Below, one piece after another: positions 41,468 to 49,589 of a stretch of 64,000 nt of DNA. The DNA is taken from assembly GCF_033242265.1 (NCBI RefSeq), contig NZ_BTFW01000001.1, forward strand, positions 682,001 through 746,000. Direction: 5' to 3'. The stretch's first letter is position 1. Each line of letters opens with the position of its first letter. The notes beneath the pieces were generated by a model, which ran no database searches, had not been told where the DNA came from, and was given only the letters and a program-made list of their open reading frames with translations. Position numbers and translations under genes: made by a program. Source of the stretch: Novosphingobium sp. IK01. Lineage in GTDB: Bacteria > Pseudomonadota > Alphaproteobacteria > Sphingomonadales > Sphingomonadaceae.

Positions 41468-43083
41468 TGACCTCCCTGGTCTTCCACCTCACCGCTGCCG
41501 GTGTCGCGGCGGTGACCGCTGCTGCCGGTTCGGCGTCCACGGTGATCGCCCAAGTCGGGCTGACCGCCACCGCCTTTGATTTTGCCCCCACGCTCACCGC
41601 GCTGCCCGGTGAGTTCAAGCGCCTCGATGGCGTTGCCGGTACTTCTGCCGGGGACAACATCGTCCACATTGAGGCATTCGATAATTCGCAGGATACCTGG
41701 ACCGCAACCGGTGCCGGGATCTACCTGTCGGATGGCACCCTGTTCGCCGCGATCAGTTCGCCCGACCCGATCCTGTCAAAGGCCGGTCTGGCCTTTGCCC
41801 TGGTCGCCTTCGACGTCGCGTTCACTGCCGAAATCGTCGAGAATATCTCGTTCGGCAATCCGGCGTTCACCCCGCCGCCCGCCACGACACAGACCCGGGG
41901 CCTTGTCGAACTGGCCACCGTGGCCGAGGCGCAGGCCGGGATCGACGCCCTGCGCGCCCTCACACCCCAGGCCGCCCAGGCGGCCATCCTCGGATGGCTG
42001 CTGACGCAGGATGGGGCAGGTTCGGGCCTGGACGCGGACCTGCTCGATGGCCAGCAGGGCAGCTATTACACCGACATCGCCGCGCGTCTCGGCTATGTGC
42101 CATGGGGACCGACCAACGACGGGGCGGGGAGTGGCCTCGATGCCGATCTGCTCGACGGTCTGGACAGCAGCTATTTCGTGAACATCCCGGCGCGTCTGGG
42201 ATACACCCCGGTCAACAAGGCGGGGGACAACGTTACCGGCACCTTTGTTTTCGGAACGGCAGGTGGGAACCGGGCGGAGGCACGCGCCAGCGGCGACTTG
42301 CACACCCGTACAGGACCCGATCGCGGCATATTGCGCTTCGGTGACAGCAATACGCGTTACATAGAATACAATGGGTCACGGTTTTACTTCAACGAATGCG
42401 AGATATACAGTGGTCCCAGCAATTCGCTGACGTGGAACGCGGGTAACGACGGCGCCGGTTCTGGTCTCGATGCCGATCTGCTCGATGGGCAGCAGGGCAG
42501 CTGGTACGCGGACATCATCGGCCGACTGGGCTATGCCCCGGTGCAACAGGGCACGGGTGTCGGCCAGCAGTCCAATGCCATCAAGATTGGCTGGAACGGC
42601 AGCAAGTTGCAGCTGACCGTCGACACTTACGATCAGGGCAACATCGTCACCGAGCCCAATCTGGCGAACGCGACCCTGAACGTGAACGCCGCCTACGTGC
42701 AGCGCAACAACAACCACTTGTGGGGGCCCGACAACGACGGTTCCGGCTCAGGCCTCGACGCGGACCTGTTCGACGGTTTTCAGGCCGATGCCTTCGCGCG
42801 GATCACCGCCCAGTCGATCGGCAGCACCGGCTATCTCGCTCTGAGCAACGGGTTGAAGATCGTCTACGGGACCGTTCCGTTGACGCAGGACACCTACAGC
42901 TACGCAACCTTTCCCATCGCGTTTGAAAACGTCCCGGCCGTGGTCTTCCCGACGATCGATGCCGTCAACAATGCGTCCGACCAGAATACCCTGCTGACGG
43001 CCAGGACGGTCAACGGCTTTACCGTCTTTCAGGCCGCCGACATCTCCAATGTCACGCTCCCCTACATCGCAATCGGACGGTGA
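41467..43083 (+). CDS. H: Tail fibre protein gpH (prophage B)
   Basis: 538 residues. N-terminal domain MTSLVFHLTAAGVAAVTAAA is distinct from that of prophage A. From ATVAEAQAGIDALRALTPQA on it carries the same GSGLDADLLDG repeats and distal domain as the A fibre. Near-identical DNA in the middle (about 42140-42550) against weak similarity elsewhere marks a recent exchange. Translationally coupled to I. Confidence 0.93.
   Translation: MTSLVFHLTAAGVAAVTAAAGSASTVIAQVGLTATAFDFAPTLTALPGEFKRLDGVAGTSAGDNIVHIEAFDNSQDTWTATGAGIYLSDGTLFAAISSPDPILSKAGLAFALVAFDVAFTAEIVENISFGNPAFTPPPATTQTRGLVELATVAEAQAGIDALRALTPQAAQAAILGWLLTQDGAGSGLDADLLDGQQGSYYTDIAARLGYVPWGPTNDGAGSGLDADLLDGLDSSYFVNIPARLGYTPVNKAGDNVTGTFVFGTAGGNRAEARASGDLHTRTGPDRGILRFGDSNTRYIEYNGSRFYFNECEIYSGPSNSLTWNAGNDGAGSGLDADLLDGQQGSWYADIIGRLGYAPVQQGTGVGQQSNAIKIGWNGSKLQLTVDTYDQGNIVTEPNLANATLNVNAAYVQRNNNHLWGPDNDGSGSGLDADLFDGFQADAFARITAQSIGSTGYLALSNGLKIVYGTVPLTQDTYSYATFPIAFENVPAVVFPTIDAVNNASDQNTLLTARTVNGFTVFQAADISNVTLPYIAIGR
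41910..43083 (+). repeat. Copy 2 of the ~1.2 kb inverted repeat (tail fibre distal region)
   Basis: Pairs with 4153-5330 in opposite orientation about 37 kb away. Homology at lower identity continues into the chaperone genes on both sides. RecA-dependent recombination between the copies would invert everything between them. Confidence 0.85.
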
Positions 43084-43086
43084 ACG

Positions 43087-43464
43087 ATGATCTACTTCAG
43101 CCCCTCGACCTGCGGCTTCTATGAGGACGGGCACGGCGCTCCCGCGCCGCCTGACGCCATCGCGATCACCGCCGACGAACGCGACCGCGCCCTGGCCGAT
43201 CTGCGGCCCGGCCACAGGATTGTCGCCGGGGACGATGGAAAGCCGGTGGTCGCCGCGGCCCCGCTCTCCCGTGACGACGTGCTGGCCGTGATCCGCCGCC
43301 GCCGCAATGTCCTGCTGGCGGCCTGCGATTGGACGCAGGCCGCCGACAGCCCGATCCCCGACACTGCTCGCAGCGCCTGGGCCGCATACCGCCAGGCCCT
43401 GCGCGATCTACCCGGCACTGCTGCCGATCTCACCCCTCTCGCATGGCCCCTGCCGCCCGCCTGA
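43087..43464 (+). CDS. Phage tail assembly chaperone, fibre-associated (prophage B)
   Basis: 125 residues, homologue of the A chaperone: MIYFSPSTCGFYEDGHGA, AITADERDRALADLRPGHRI and LLAACDWTQAADSPIPD. DNA similarity to the A copy is high (visually close to 90% over the first 280 bp). Starts 3 bp after H. Confidence 0.85.
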   Translation: MIYFSPSTCGFYEDGHGAPAPPDAIAITADERDRALADLRPGHRIVAGDDGKPVVAAAPLSRDDVLAVIRRRRNVLLAACDWTQAADSPIPDTARSAWAAYRQALRDLPGTAADLTPLAWPLPPA

Positions 43465-43475
43465 AAGGACACCCC

Positions 43476-43715
43476 ATGGCTGACCTGAAAACGAAGATCG
43501 GCGCCTATGACCGCGCCACCCGCACTGTCCCAGTGACTTTCACCAGCGGCGCCATCGTCCATGACCGTCGCGTCAACGCGGTCCTGAACGACGATGGCCG
43601 CTACGACCAGGCCGCCACCCAGGCCCGCGTCGCGCAGGTCGCGCTGGGCGTCGCCCACAAGATCGCGGTCGGCGCCATCGCGGCGCAACCGGCCACGCCC
43701 GACGAGGACGCCTGA
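43476..43715 (+). CDS. Small tail-region protein (prophage B)
   Basis: 79 residues, MADLKTKIGAYDRATRTV, VPVTFTSGAIVHDRRVNAVL. Homologue of the gene at 3485-3763. A GAAAGGA ribosome site lies 7 nt upstream. Function unknown; kept next to the fibre genes in both phages. Confidence 0.75.
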   Translation: MADLKTKIGAYDRATRTVPVTFTSGAIVHDRRVNAVLNDDGRYDQAATQARVAQVALGVAHKIAVGAIAAQPATPDEDA

Positions 43716-43716
43716 C

Positions 43717-45687
43717 ATGGCAAAGATTACCGATCTGCCGGTGCTTGCACCCGATGACGTGGATGGCCAGGAAACGCTGCCTGTCGTGAAGGGCGAAGAC
43801 ATGGTGCGCCTGCGGGCCAGGCCGCTCGTGGACGCGCTCGCGCAGCCTCATGTGCAACAGGCACAGGCGTGGGCCGAGGGGATCGAGCCAGATGGTCCTG
43901 GCAGCAAGAGCGCGCGCATATATGCAGAGGAAATGGCCGCCAGCAGCGCGCGGCTCGATTTGCTTTCCACCGACGTAGGCAGCAGCGTTGCATTCACGGA
44001 TGCTCTTGGCTTCGAGAGCAGCCGTTTGAGCCATGTTTGGCTCACTGCTGGCGCGTTTGACACACCGCTGCTGGGCTATGCTGGCGACGGACGTAAAATG
44101 AACTTTGTTGATTCACTCGGCTTTGAACACATAAGCCTGTCTGGCTCTGATATCGACCAGTCTCATCTGACCCAATCCGTTCTCGACCACGTCGAATTGT
44201 CTGCCGAGCGGTTCGATACGCCGCTCCTGGGCTATATCGGGGGCGGATCGCGGCTGAACTTCGTCGACGGGCTTGGTTTCGAACTGCCCGGAGCCACCGT
44301 TGGTGTCCCCGCTGCGGCGGCCACCCCCACGATTGCCGAACGGGACGAGGCAAACAAGGCGGCCTCAAGCTACATCCGCGCTCAGATCGTCCCGGCACCG
44401 CCGATGACGTGTGACTATGCGATTGCCGTCAGCGAAGGCCAGTCGTTTTCCATCGGTTCACAGGCAGGGGCAGCGCTGACCACGACATCGGGGTTGTCCT
44501 GCCTTATGCTGGGCGATCAGGTTCGTGCTGCCAGTATCGACGACGTCCATTATACCCCGATCGGCCCGGCTATGCTCAAGCCTTTGAGCGAAGGGCGACA
44601 GGGTCCAGGATCTGGTGGCAGCACCGTGGTCCCCGCTGGCGAGGGTACCGCCTATTACGGTGAAACGTACATGAGTGGGTGGCTGCGAACGCTCAAGGCC
44701 AGGATGGCCGCGATGGTTTTCCAACCCGATATCCCGTCCCGCAAATTGGTTGCCGTCGCGGCAGGTGTAGGTGGTCGCTCGATCGCGCAACTGTCAAAAG
44801 GCGCAGCGCCGGAAATCTACTTGCGTGGCAACGATGCCGTGCGTCAGATCGCGGCTATTGCCGCTGCGCAGGGTGAAACTGCCATCGTCTCGTCATTGTC
44901 CTGGTCACAGGGCGAAAATGACGCGGGGGCGGCGCGTGCTGCCTACAAGGCCGCACTAATCAGTTGGATTTCCAACAAGCGAGCCGATTATATGGCCCTG
45001 ACCGGGCAGGCTGTCGCCCCCCTTGTATACCTGACCCCTCCCGGAGGGAGCTATACCCGGGATGACAACTTGCTGGGGGTCCAGATGGCCTTCCTTGATG
45101 TCGCCGACGAGGTACCTGGCGTCTATCTGGTCGGACCTTATTACCAGTATCCGGACCCGGGCGCTCATCTCCTTGCCAACAGCTATCGCTGGCACGGCTG
45201 CCAGATCGGAAAGGTCGCCTTCATCACGCAGGTGCTGGGGCGCGCGTGGCACCCGCTTCGCCCGCGCAAGGCAACGGTTAGGGAAACGACCCTGCTGGTC
45301 GATTTCCTTGTACCCTCGGCCCCGCTGCGATTTGGTACGCCTTACAATGGCGCCGCTGAGGTCAATACGACCGACAAGGGGTTTCGGGTGACCGATGGCG
45401 GTGGCGAAGTCCCTCTCACGGCAGTCGAGATTGTGGCGGACACTGTGGTCAGGATCACCCTTTCCCGCGTGATCAGCGGCACCGCCCGGCTCTGGTATGG
45501 TGACAAGACCTACCACGCTGGCATGGGCCAACTGTGCGACAGCGATCCCTGGACGCACGATTTTGTCTGGACTTACCCTGCCCCCGATCTGAGCGCTGGC
45601 GAGAACATTTCCGCCCTCAACAATCAACCTTACTGCGGGGCGAACTGGTGTGTGCAGTTCTGCCTTGATGTCGTGAAGGAAGCCTGA
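43717..45687 (+). CDS. SGNH-hydrolase tail protein (putative deacetylase/esterase spike) (prophage B)
   Basis: 656 residues. N-terminal MAKITDLPVLAPDDVDGQET attachment region; then a duplicated ~60-residue unit (DALGFESSRLS..FDTPLLGYAGDGRKMNFVDSL and SAERFDTPLLGYIGGGSRLN). The SGNH domain has AVSEGQSFSIGSQ (Ser), SSLSWSQGENDAG (Gly/Asn block) and PGAHLLANSYRWHG (His); a beta-rich C-terminus follows. It probably removes acyl groups from surface polysaccharide during adsorption. Follows the small tail gene by 1 bp; no counterpart in A within the window. Confidence 0.8.
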   Translation: MAKITDLPVLAPDDVDGQETLPVVKGEDMVRLRARPLVDALAQPHVQQAQAWAEGIEPDGPGSKSARIYAEEMAASSARLDLLSTDVGSSVAFTDALGFESSRLSHVWLTAGAFDTPLLGYAGDGRKMNFVDSLGFEHISLSGSDIDQSHLTQSVLDHVELSAERFDTPLLGYIGGGSRLNFVDGLGFELPGATVGVPAAAATPTIAERDEANKAASSYIRAQIVPAPPMTCDYAIAVSEGQSFSIGSQAGAALTTTSGLSCLMLGDQVRAASIDDVHYTPIGPAMLKPLSEGRQGPGSGGSTVVPAGEGTAYYGETYMSGWLRTLKARMAAMVFQPDIPSRKLVAVAAGVGGRSIAQLSKGAAPEIYLRGNDAVRQIAAIAAAQGETAIVSSLSWSQGENDAGAARAAYKAALISWISNKRADYMALTGQAVAPLVYLTPPGGSYTRDDNLLGVQMAFLDVADEVPGVYLVGPYYQYPDPGAHLLANSYRWHGCQIGKVAFITQVLGRAWHPLRPRKATVRETTLLVDFLVPSAPLRFGTPYNGAAEVNTTDKGFRVTDGGGEVPLTAVEIVADTVVRITLSRVISGTARLWYGDKTYHAGMGQLCDSDPWTHDFVWTYPAPDLSAGENISALNNQPYCGANWCVQFCLDVVKEA

Positions 45688-46424
45688 TGCCTACTTTCCT
45701 CCTCAAAGACACGGATGCCTATGCCACTGCCAGGAAGTGGCATCCTGGCGTCGAAACCGGTCTCAAGGCTGCCCTCGTCGCAGGCGTCTCGGTGGACCGC
45801 TCGACTTTGAACATGGCCGAGGACGGTCTTGCGTTCACCGCCACCGGTAATCCCGCCGTATCGCCGAAATCGGCGGTCTACGGCAGTGCAGGCTGGGTCG
45901 ATACACAGGTCGCCGAAACAGCCGACTGCACGGTCTATGCAATTGCAAGGCCGAACGCGATGGGACGCGGCACCTTCATCGGTAATTACGAGACGAACGG
46001 CCCGTGGGGCACTGCCCTGTACATGGAGAACGGCGGTGTGCTGAACTTCCACACCGGTACATATGACGGAGCAACCAGCGCGGGCACGCGAGTGGTCGCA
46101 ACGCTTGGCGGCTATGCGGCCATCGCTCTTGCTGATGCCCCCTGGCGTATGCTGCGAGTGGAGGTTGACAGCTTGGCCCGTACCGCAACGCTGCGAGACC
46201 TGACCGCCGGTACGTCCTCCCAACAGACCTGGACATCTGGTCTGGTCCGCGATCTTCGATCGACCAGGCCGATGCGCATAGGCGCAGGCTTCCTGTCTAC
46301 GTTCCAAGCCAGCGAGGAAATAATGGCTCTGCTCTGGTACAACCGGGTGCTTTCCACCATCGAGAAAGGTGCGGTTGAGACGCGCCTTAAAGCCCTTGCT
46401 GCCTATTGCGGTGCAGCGGTTTAA
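45687..46424 (+). CDS. LamG-like (concanavalin A-like) carbohydrate-binding tail protein (prophage B)
   Basis: 245 residues, jelly-roll type: MLRVEVDSLARTATLRDL and FQASEEIMALLWYNRVLSTI-EKGAVETRL near the C-terminus are typical of LamG/ConA-like folds on phage tails. Coupled to the SGNH gene (TGATG). Likely works with it in binding surface glycans (inferred). Confidence 0.65.
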   Translation: MPTFLLKDTDAYATARKWHPGVETGLKAALVAGVSVDRSTLNMAEDGLAFTATGNPAVSPKSAVYGSAGWVDTQVAETADCTVYAIARPNAMGRGTFIGNYETNGPWGTALYMENGGVLNFHTGTYDGATSAGTRVVATLGGYAAIALADAPWRMLRVEVDSLARTATLRDLTAGTSSQQTWTSGLVRDLRSTRPMRIGAGFLSTFQASEEIMALLWYNRVLSTIEKGAVETRLKALAAYCGAAV

Positions 46425-46564
46425 CCAGCTCGCTTCACAGCGTCCCTATCGCCCCTTACGGAAGGGGGCTTGGGATGTTCCCGCATCTCGAAACCAGCGA
46501 GCCTGGATGCAGACTATACCCGCACGATGGCGCGCGGTGTTTTCAGTTAATATTCTCCGCGGAG

Positions 46565-46609
46565 ATCAGTGCGGGGTTGTAGGCACCGGCACCACAACCC
46601 CGCACTGAT
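46565..46609. promoter_or_regulatory. Ogr-type dyad inside a 16-bp perfect stem, upstream of lysis genes (prophage B)
   Basis: Stem 46565-46580 and 46594-46609 (ATCAGTGCGGGGTTGT and its complement) around a 13-bp centre. The inner ends form GTTGT-N13-ACAAC, the same dyad as at the other late operons. Centre 46587 is 80 nt before the amidase ATG; a start 56 nt on would leave a 24-nt leader with the GAGG site. It could also end transcription from the tail genes, though no T run follows. Confidence 0.65.
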
Positions 46610-46666
46610 TCAACCGCGCGCGCATGATGGCATGGCAGGGCCTCTCCCCAACACGAGGTGTCTGCC

Positions 46667-47089
46667 ATGCCCCCGCTCGGTCCGATCCGGTTTTTGACGA
46701 TTCACTGTGCGGCCACGCCCGAGGGGCGCGATGTGCCTGCCGAGAAGATCAGCGCCTGGGACACCGCCCGGTTCGGGCAGGTGTCGTATCACTATGTGAT
46801 CGAGCTGGACGGCTCGGTCCATGCCACGCTGCCCGATACCTTCAAGGGCGCCCATGTGGGCGGGGCCAATACCGGCAATGTCGGGGTCTGCTATGTCGGC
46901 GGGGTCGACAAGGCAGGCAAGCCGAAGGACACCCGCACCCCGGCCCAGAGCGCCGCCCTGCGCAAGCTGGTCGAAACCTATCGCGCGCGCATCCCCGACC
47001 TGATCGTGCGCGGCCACCGCGACTGGCCGGGCGTGGCCAAGGCCTGCCCGAGCTTCGACGTCGCCGCGTGGCTGGCGCAAGCGGCTTGA
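46667..47089 (+). CDS. N-acetylmuramoyl-L-alanine amidase endolysin (prophage B)
   Basis: 140 residues, Amidase_2/PGRP fold: FLTIHCAATPEGRD (first zinc His), QVSYHYVIELDGSV, TGNVGVCYVGGVD and VRGHRDWPGVAKACPSFDV (second His, Cys ligand). Compact single-domain endolysin with no signal peptide, so it needs a holin. Prophage A uses a lysozyme instead. Start ATG 46667, 9 nt after GAGG. Confidence 0.92.
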   Translation: MPPLGPIRFLTIHCAATPEGRDVPAEKISAWDTARFGQVSYHYVIELDGSVHATLPDTFKGAHVGGANTGNVGVCYVGGVDKAGKPKDTRTPAQSAALRKLVETYRARIPDLIVRGHRDWPGVAKACPSFDVAAWLAQAA

Positions 47090-47103
47090 GGGGAGGGCGC
47101 ACC

Positions 47104-47619
47104 ATGCTCGAAACGATCATTCCGCTGCTGTCGCGCTGGAAGTGGGGGCTGGCGCTGGCCGGGCTGCTCGCCTTCGCGGGGCTGGGCGCAGCGGCTCTCC
47201 ACTATCGCGGGGCCTTGCGCACCGAACAGGCCGGGCGCGCCGCCGACCGCGCCAGCTATGTCGCCGCCCAGGCCGAGGCCACGCGCCTGTCTGCCGAAGC
47301 GATCCACCATCAGGAAGCGGTCTATCAGATGAAGGCCGCCAAGCAGGACACCGCCCATGAAACCGAACTTGCCCAGGCTCGCGCTGCTGGCGCTGCCTAT
47401 GCTGATGCTCACCGCGTGCGTGGCCAAACCGCTGGCAGTACACCCGGCAACCCCGCCCTCGGCGCCCAGAGTAGCGATCCCGGCCTTCGCGAAAGCCTGC
47501 CCGCCGTTGGTGTCGTGGTATCCGAAGCAGACGTGCAAGCCTGCTCCGAAGTGACCGCCTATGCCCTGTCCCTGCGCGACTGGGCGCTCGGCCTGGGCGA
47601 GGGACAAAATACGCCCTGA
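47104..47619 (+). CDS. Inner-membrane spanin (Rz-like) (prophage B)
   Basis: 171 residues: N-terminal membrane segment (WGLALAGLLAFAGLGAAAL), then an Ala/Glu/Gln/Arg coiled coil (AAQAEATRLSAEAIHHQEAV) and a C-terminal periplasmic end. An Rz1-like lipoprotein is nested in another frame. 14 bp after the amidase. Confidence 0.82.
   Translation: MLETIIPLLSRWKWGLALAGLLAFAGLGAAALHYRGALRTEQAGRAADRASYVAAQAEATRLSAEAIHHQEAVYQMKAAKQDTAHETELAQARAAGAAYADAHRVRGQTAGSTPGNPALGAQSSDPGLRESLPAVGVVVSEADVQACSEVTAYALSLRDWALGLGEGQNTP
47357..47554 (+). CDS. Nested outer-membrane spanin lipoprotein (Rz1-like) (prophage B)
   Basis: 65 residues fully inside the Rz-like gene: MKPNLPRLALLALPMLMLTAC signal with LTAC lipobox, then a Pro-rich mature chain (PATPPSAPRVAIPAF) and two Cys near the end. 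Classic Rz1 layout. Confidence 0.85.
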   Translation: MKPNLPRLALLALPMLMLTACVAKPLAVHPATPPSAPRVAIPAFAKACPPLVSWYPKQTCKPAPK

Positions 47620-47949
47620 AATGGCAAGGAATGGGACAGTCCGGCCGGTCAACATAGCTACAGAGGCCGTCTGGTTACACCGAAACCGGGCGTTTCAGGT
47701 ACCGCGCGATCCACCTCACCTAAGTCCGTACTGAGGACAAACCGTTTTGCACCTTCGCCTTGCGGATCGATCTTAGCTGACTTCGTTCGCAAACCGAGGT
47801 GAGGCTCGAATGATCGAAGGTGAGGATTGATAGCGCCAGCGTTCGGTCGCTCCTGAAAAGCTTACCCTCAAATGCCGGTTTGCCTTTAATGTGGGCTAAG
47901 AAGGGGCAAGTGGCTTGGCGAAGCGATCTAACCAAGGCACAAGGTTGGC
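47620..47949 (+). other. 330-nt noncoding leader of the reverse transcriptase gene, possible ncRNA
   Basis: No convincing ORF. One CCTCACCT (47714-47721) faces two copies of its complement AGGTGAGG (47797-47804, 47818-47825), so alternative stems can form. Several defence reverse transcriptases (e.g. DRT2, DRT9, retrons) use a structured RNA encoded next to the gene; this leader is a candidate by position only. Confidence 0.4.
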
Positions 47950-48302
47950 ATGATCAAAGTCGACAAGAATCATTTTCTGCGCGCCGCATTGGAAATTGGC
48001 CAAAGTGGTGAAAATGACACCCTTCCGTATGACATCGATGCCGCGTTTGTAAAGGAACAGGCTGACGATCTGGCTGGAATCTGCATCGAGCTATTCATAG
48101 CAATCGAAAGTGGAAAGCTCGAAAATATCGGAAAGCCGAACGACTTAAAGGTGAAAGAATTTCTGAACGGTCTGATGATTATATACGAACGATTGCTCGT
48201 TCCGTCAGGTCCGCATGGATTTCGCATCACCGCTAAAATCCACCCTTTCTGGAATCTCTATCTGAATGGCCTCGGACTGGCCATTGCGGAAGCCAACGAG
48301 GG
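47950..48302 (+). pseudogene. Defence-type reverse transcriptase, N-terminal part (split by IS3)
   Basis: 117 codons from ATG 47950 (AAGG site upstream), MIKVDKNHFLRAALEIGQS to FRITAKIHPFWNLYLNGLGL. It is cut by the IS3 element at 48302. Joining 48302 to 49590 after removing the element and one AGGG copy restores one frame. The resulting 547-residue protein has its HPFWNLYLNGLGLAIAEAxE...HSYR block, typical of UG/Abi reverse transcriptases, spanning the junction. Confidence 0.85.
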
Positions 48303-48366
48303 TGACCTGCCCCCCGAAAGATCCCTCATTCTGATGTAGAGTCTGCCAACTGCAAGGAGCAGACGC

Positions 48367-48630
48367 ATGAGGAAGAGCCGTTTCACCGAGGCGCAGATTA
48401 TCGGGATGATCAAGGAGCAGGAGGCCGGGCTGCCGACTGTGGAGGTTTGCCGCAAACATGGGCTGAGCACGGCCACGTTCTACAAGCTGAAGGCCAAATA
48501 CGGCGGATTGGAGGTATCCGCCGCCCGCCGCCTGCGCCAGCTTGAGGACGAGAACGGCAAGTTGAAGCGCCTGCTGGCCGACAGCATGCTCGACAACGCG
48601 ATCCTGAAGGACTTGCTGGGAAAAGTCTGA
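48367..48630 (+). CDS. IS3 OrfA (DNA-binding part)
   Basis: 87 residues, [20 protein letters not shown] with HTH and a Leu-zipper-like end ([17 protein letters not shown]). An AAAAG slip near 48619-48623 would join it to OrfB by -1 frameshift to make the full transposase. Confidence 0.93.
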   Translation: MRKSRFTEAQIIGMIKEQEAGLPTVEVCRKHGLSTATFYKLKAKYGGLEVSAARRLRQLEDENGKLKRLLADSMLDNAILKDLLGKV

Positions 48631-48656
48631 CGACACCGGGCCAGCGGCGGGACGCA

Positions 48657-49559
48657 GTGCGGCGGGTGTTGCGGGACTATGAGATCTCGCAACGCCGGGC
48701 CTGCGTGCTGATTGGTGTCGATCCCAAGAGCGCAGGCGACGGCCATGCCGGGGGCATGGCCCAAAGCCGAGCCCGGCGCGAACGCCCGCCTGACCATAGC
48801 GCCATCCGTGCCGCCATGAAGGAGGTTGCGGGCAAGCGCCGCCGGTTTGGCTACCGGCGGATCGGCATCATGCTCGAACGCAAGGGGATGATCATGAACC
48901 ACAAGAAGCTCTACCGGCTCTATCGGGAGGAAGGCTTGTCAGTGCGGCGGCGGCGTGGCCGCAAACGGGCGCGGGGCAGCCGCACGCCGATGCCCGTGCC
49001 GCTGGCACCGGGGGCACGCTGGTCGATGGACTTTGTGTCCGACACCTTCGGCGCATCACGCAAGTTCATGATTTTGGCCATCAATGATGACTGCTTCCGC
49101 GAGAACCTGTGCCTGATCGCGGATACCAGCATCTCTGGTGCCCGGGTGGCGCGTGAACTCGACACGCTGGTGCGGCTCTATGGCAAACCGGCCTGCATTG
49201 TCAGCGACAATGGCACCGAATTCACCAGTCGGGCCATCCTCGAATGGGCCGGCAAGAATGGGATCGAGTGGCATTACATCGACCCGGGCAAGCCTCAGCA
49301 GAACGGGTTCATCGAGAGCTTCAACGGCTCGCTGCGCGATGAATTCCTCAACGAGGAACTGTTCGACAGCCTGGCCGATGCCCGCCGGAAGCTGGCCATC
49401 TGGCGCTACGATTACAACCACGTCCGGCCACACTCATCTTTGGGAAATCGAACGCCTGCACAAGCGCGTCGAGCGTTCGAGCAGGACGAAGCCATCACGC
49501 ACGACGCGCTTGTGCAGGCGCAGGGGGCATCGTATTTAACTGCTGGACTCTCGTTATGA
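48657..49559 (+). CDS. IS3 OrfB transposase (DDE), with an unusual insertion
   Basis: 300 residues in the open frame (the fused product enters it upstream). [23 protein letters not shown] and [18 protein letters not shown]. Between GVDPKS and RRERPPDHS it has about 16 extra residues ([14 protein letters not shown]) compared with relatives I remember. These are encoded over a perfect 9-bp inverted repeat (GGCCATGCC, 48741-48761). The frame remains open. Confidence 0.93.
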   Translation: MRRVLRDYEISQRRACVLIGVDPKSAGDGHAGGMAQSRARRERPPDHSAIRAAMKEVAGKRRRFGYRRIGIMLERKGMIMNHKKLYRLYREEGLSVRRRRGRKRARGSRTPMPVPLAPGARWSMDFVSDTFGASRKFMILAINDDCFRENLCLIADTSISGARVARELDTLVRLYGKPACIVSDNGTEFTSRAILEWAGKNGIEWHYIDPGKPQQNGFIESFNGSLRDEFLNEELFDSLADARRKLAIWRYDYNHVRPHSSLGNRTPAQARRAFEQDEAITHDALVQAQGASYLTAGLSL

Positions 49560-49589
49560 TCGAGGGACTGACGGGGGGCAGGTCAAGGG

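Larger units (their letters stand above)
48303..49585 (+). mobile_element. IS3-family (IS407-group) insertion sequence
   Basis: 1283 bp bounded by perfect 14-bp terminal inverted repeats (TGACCTGCCCCCCG at 48303-48316 and its complement at 49572-49585). It is flanked by the 4-bp duplication AGGG (48299-48302 and 49586-49589), the length expected for the IS407 group. Confidence 0.95.
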
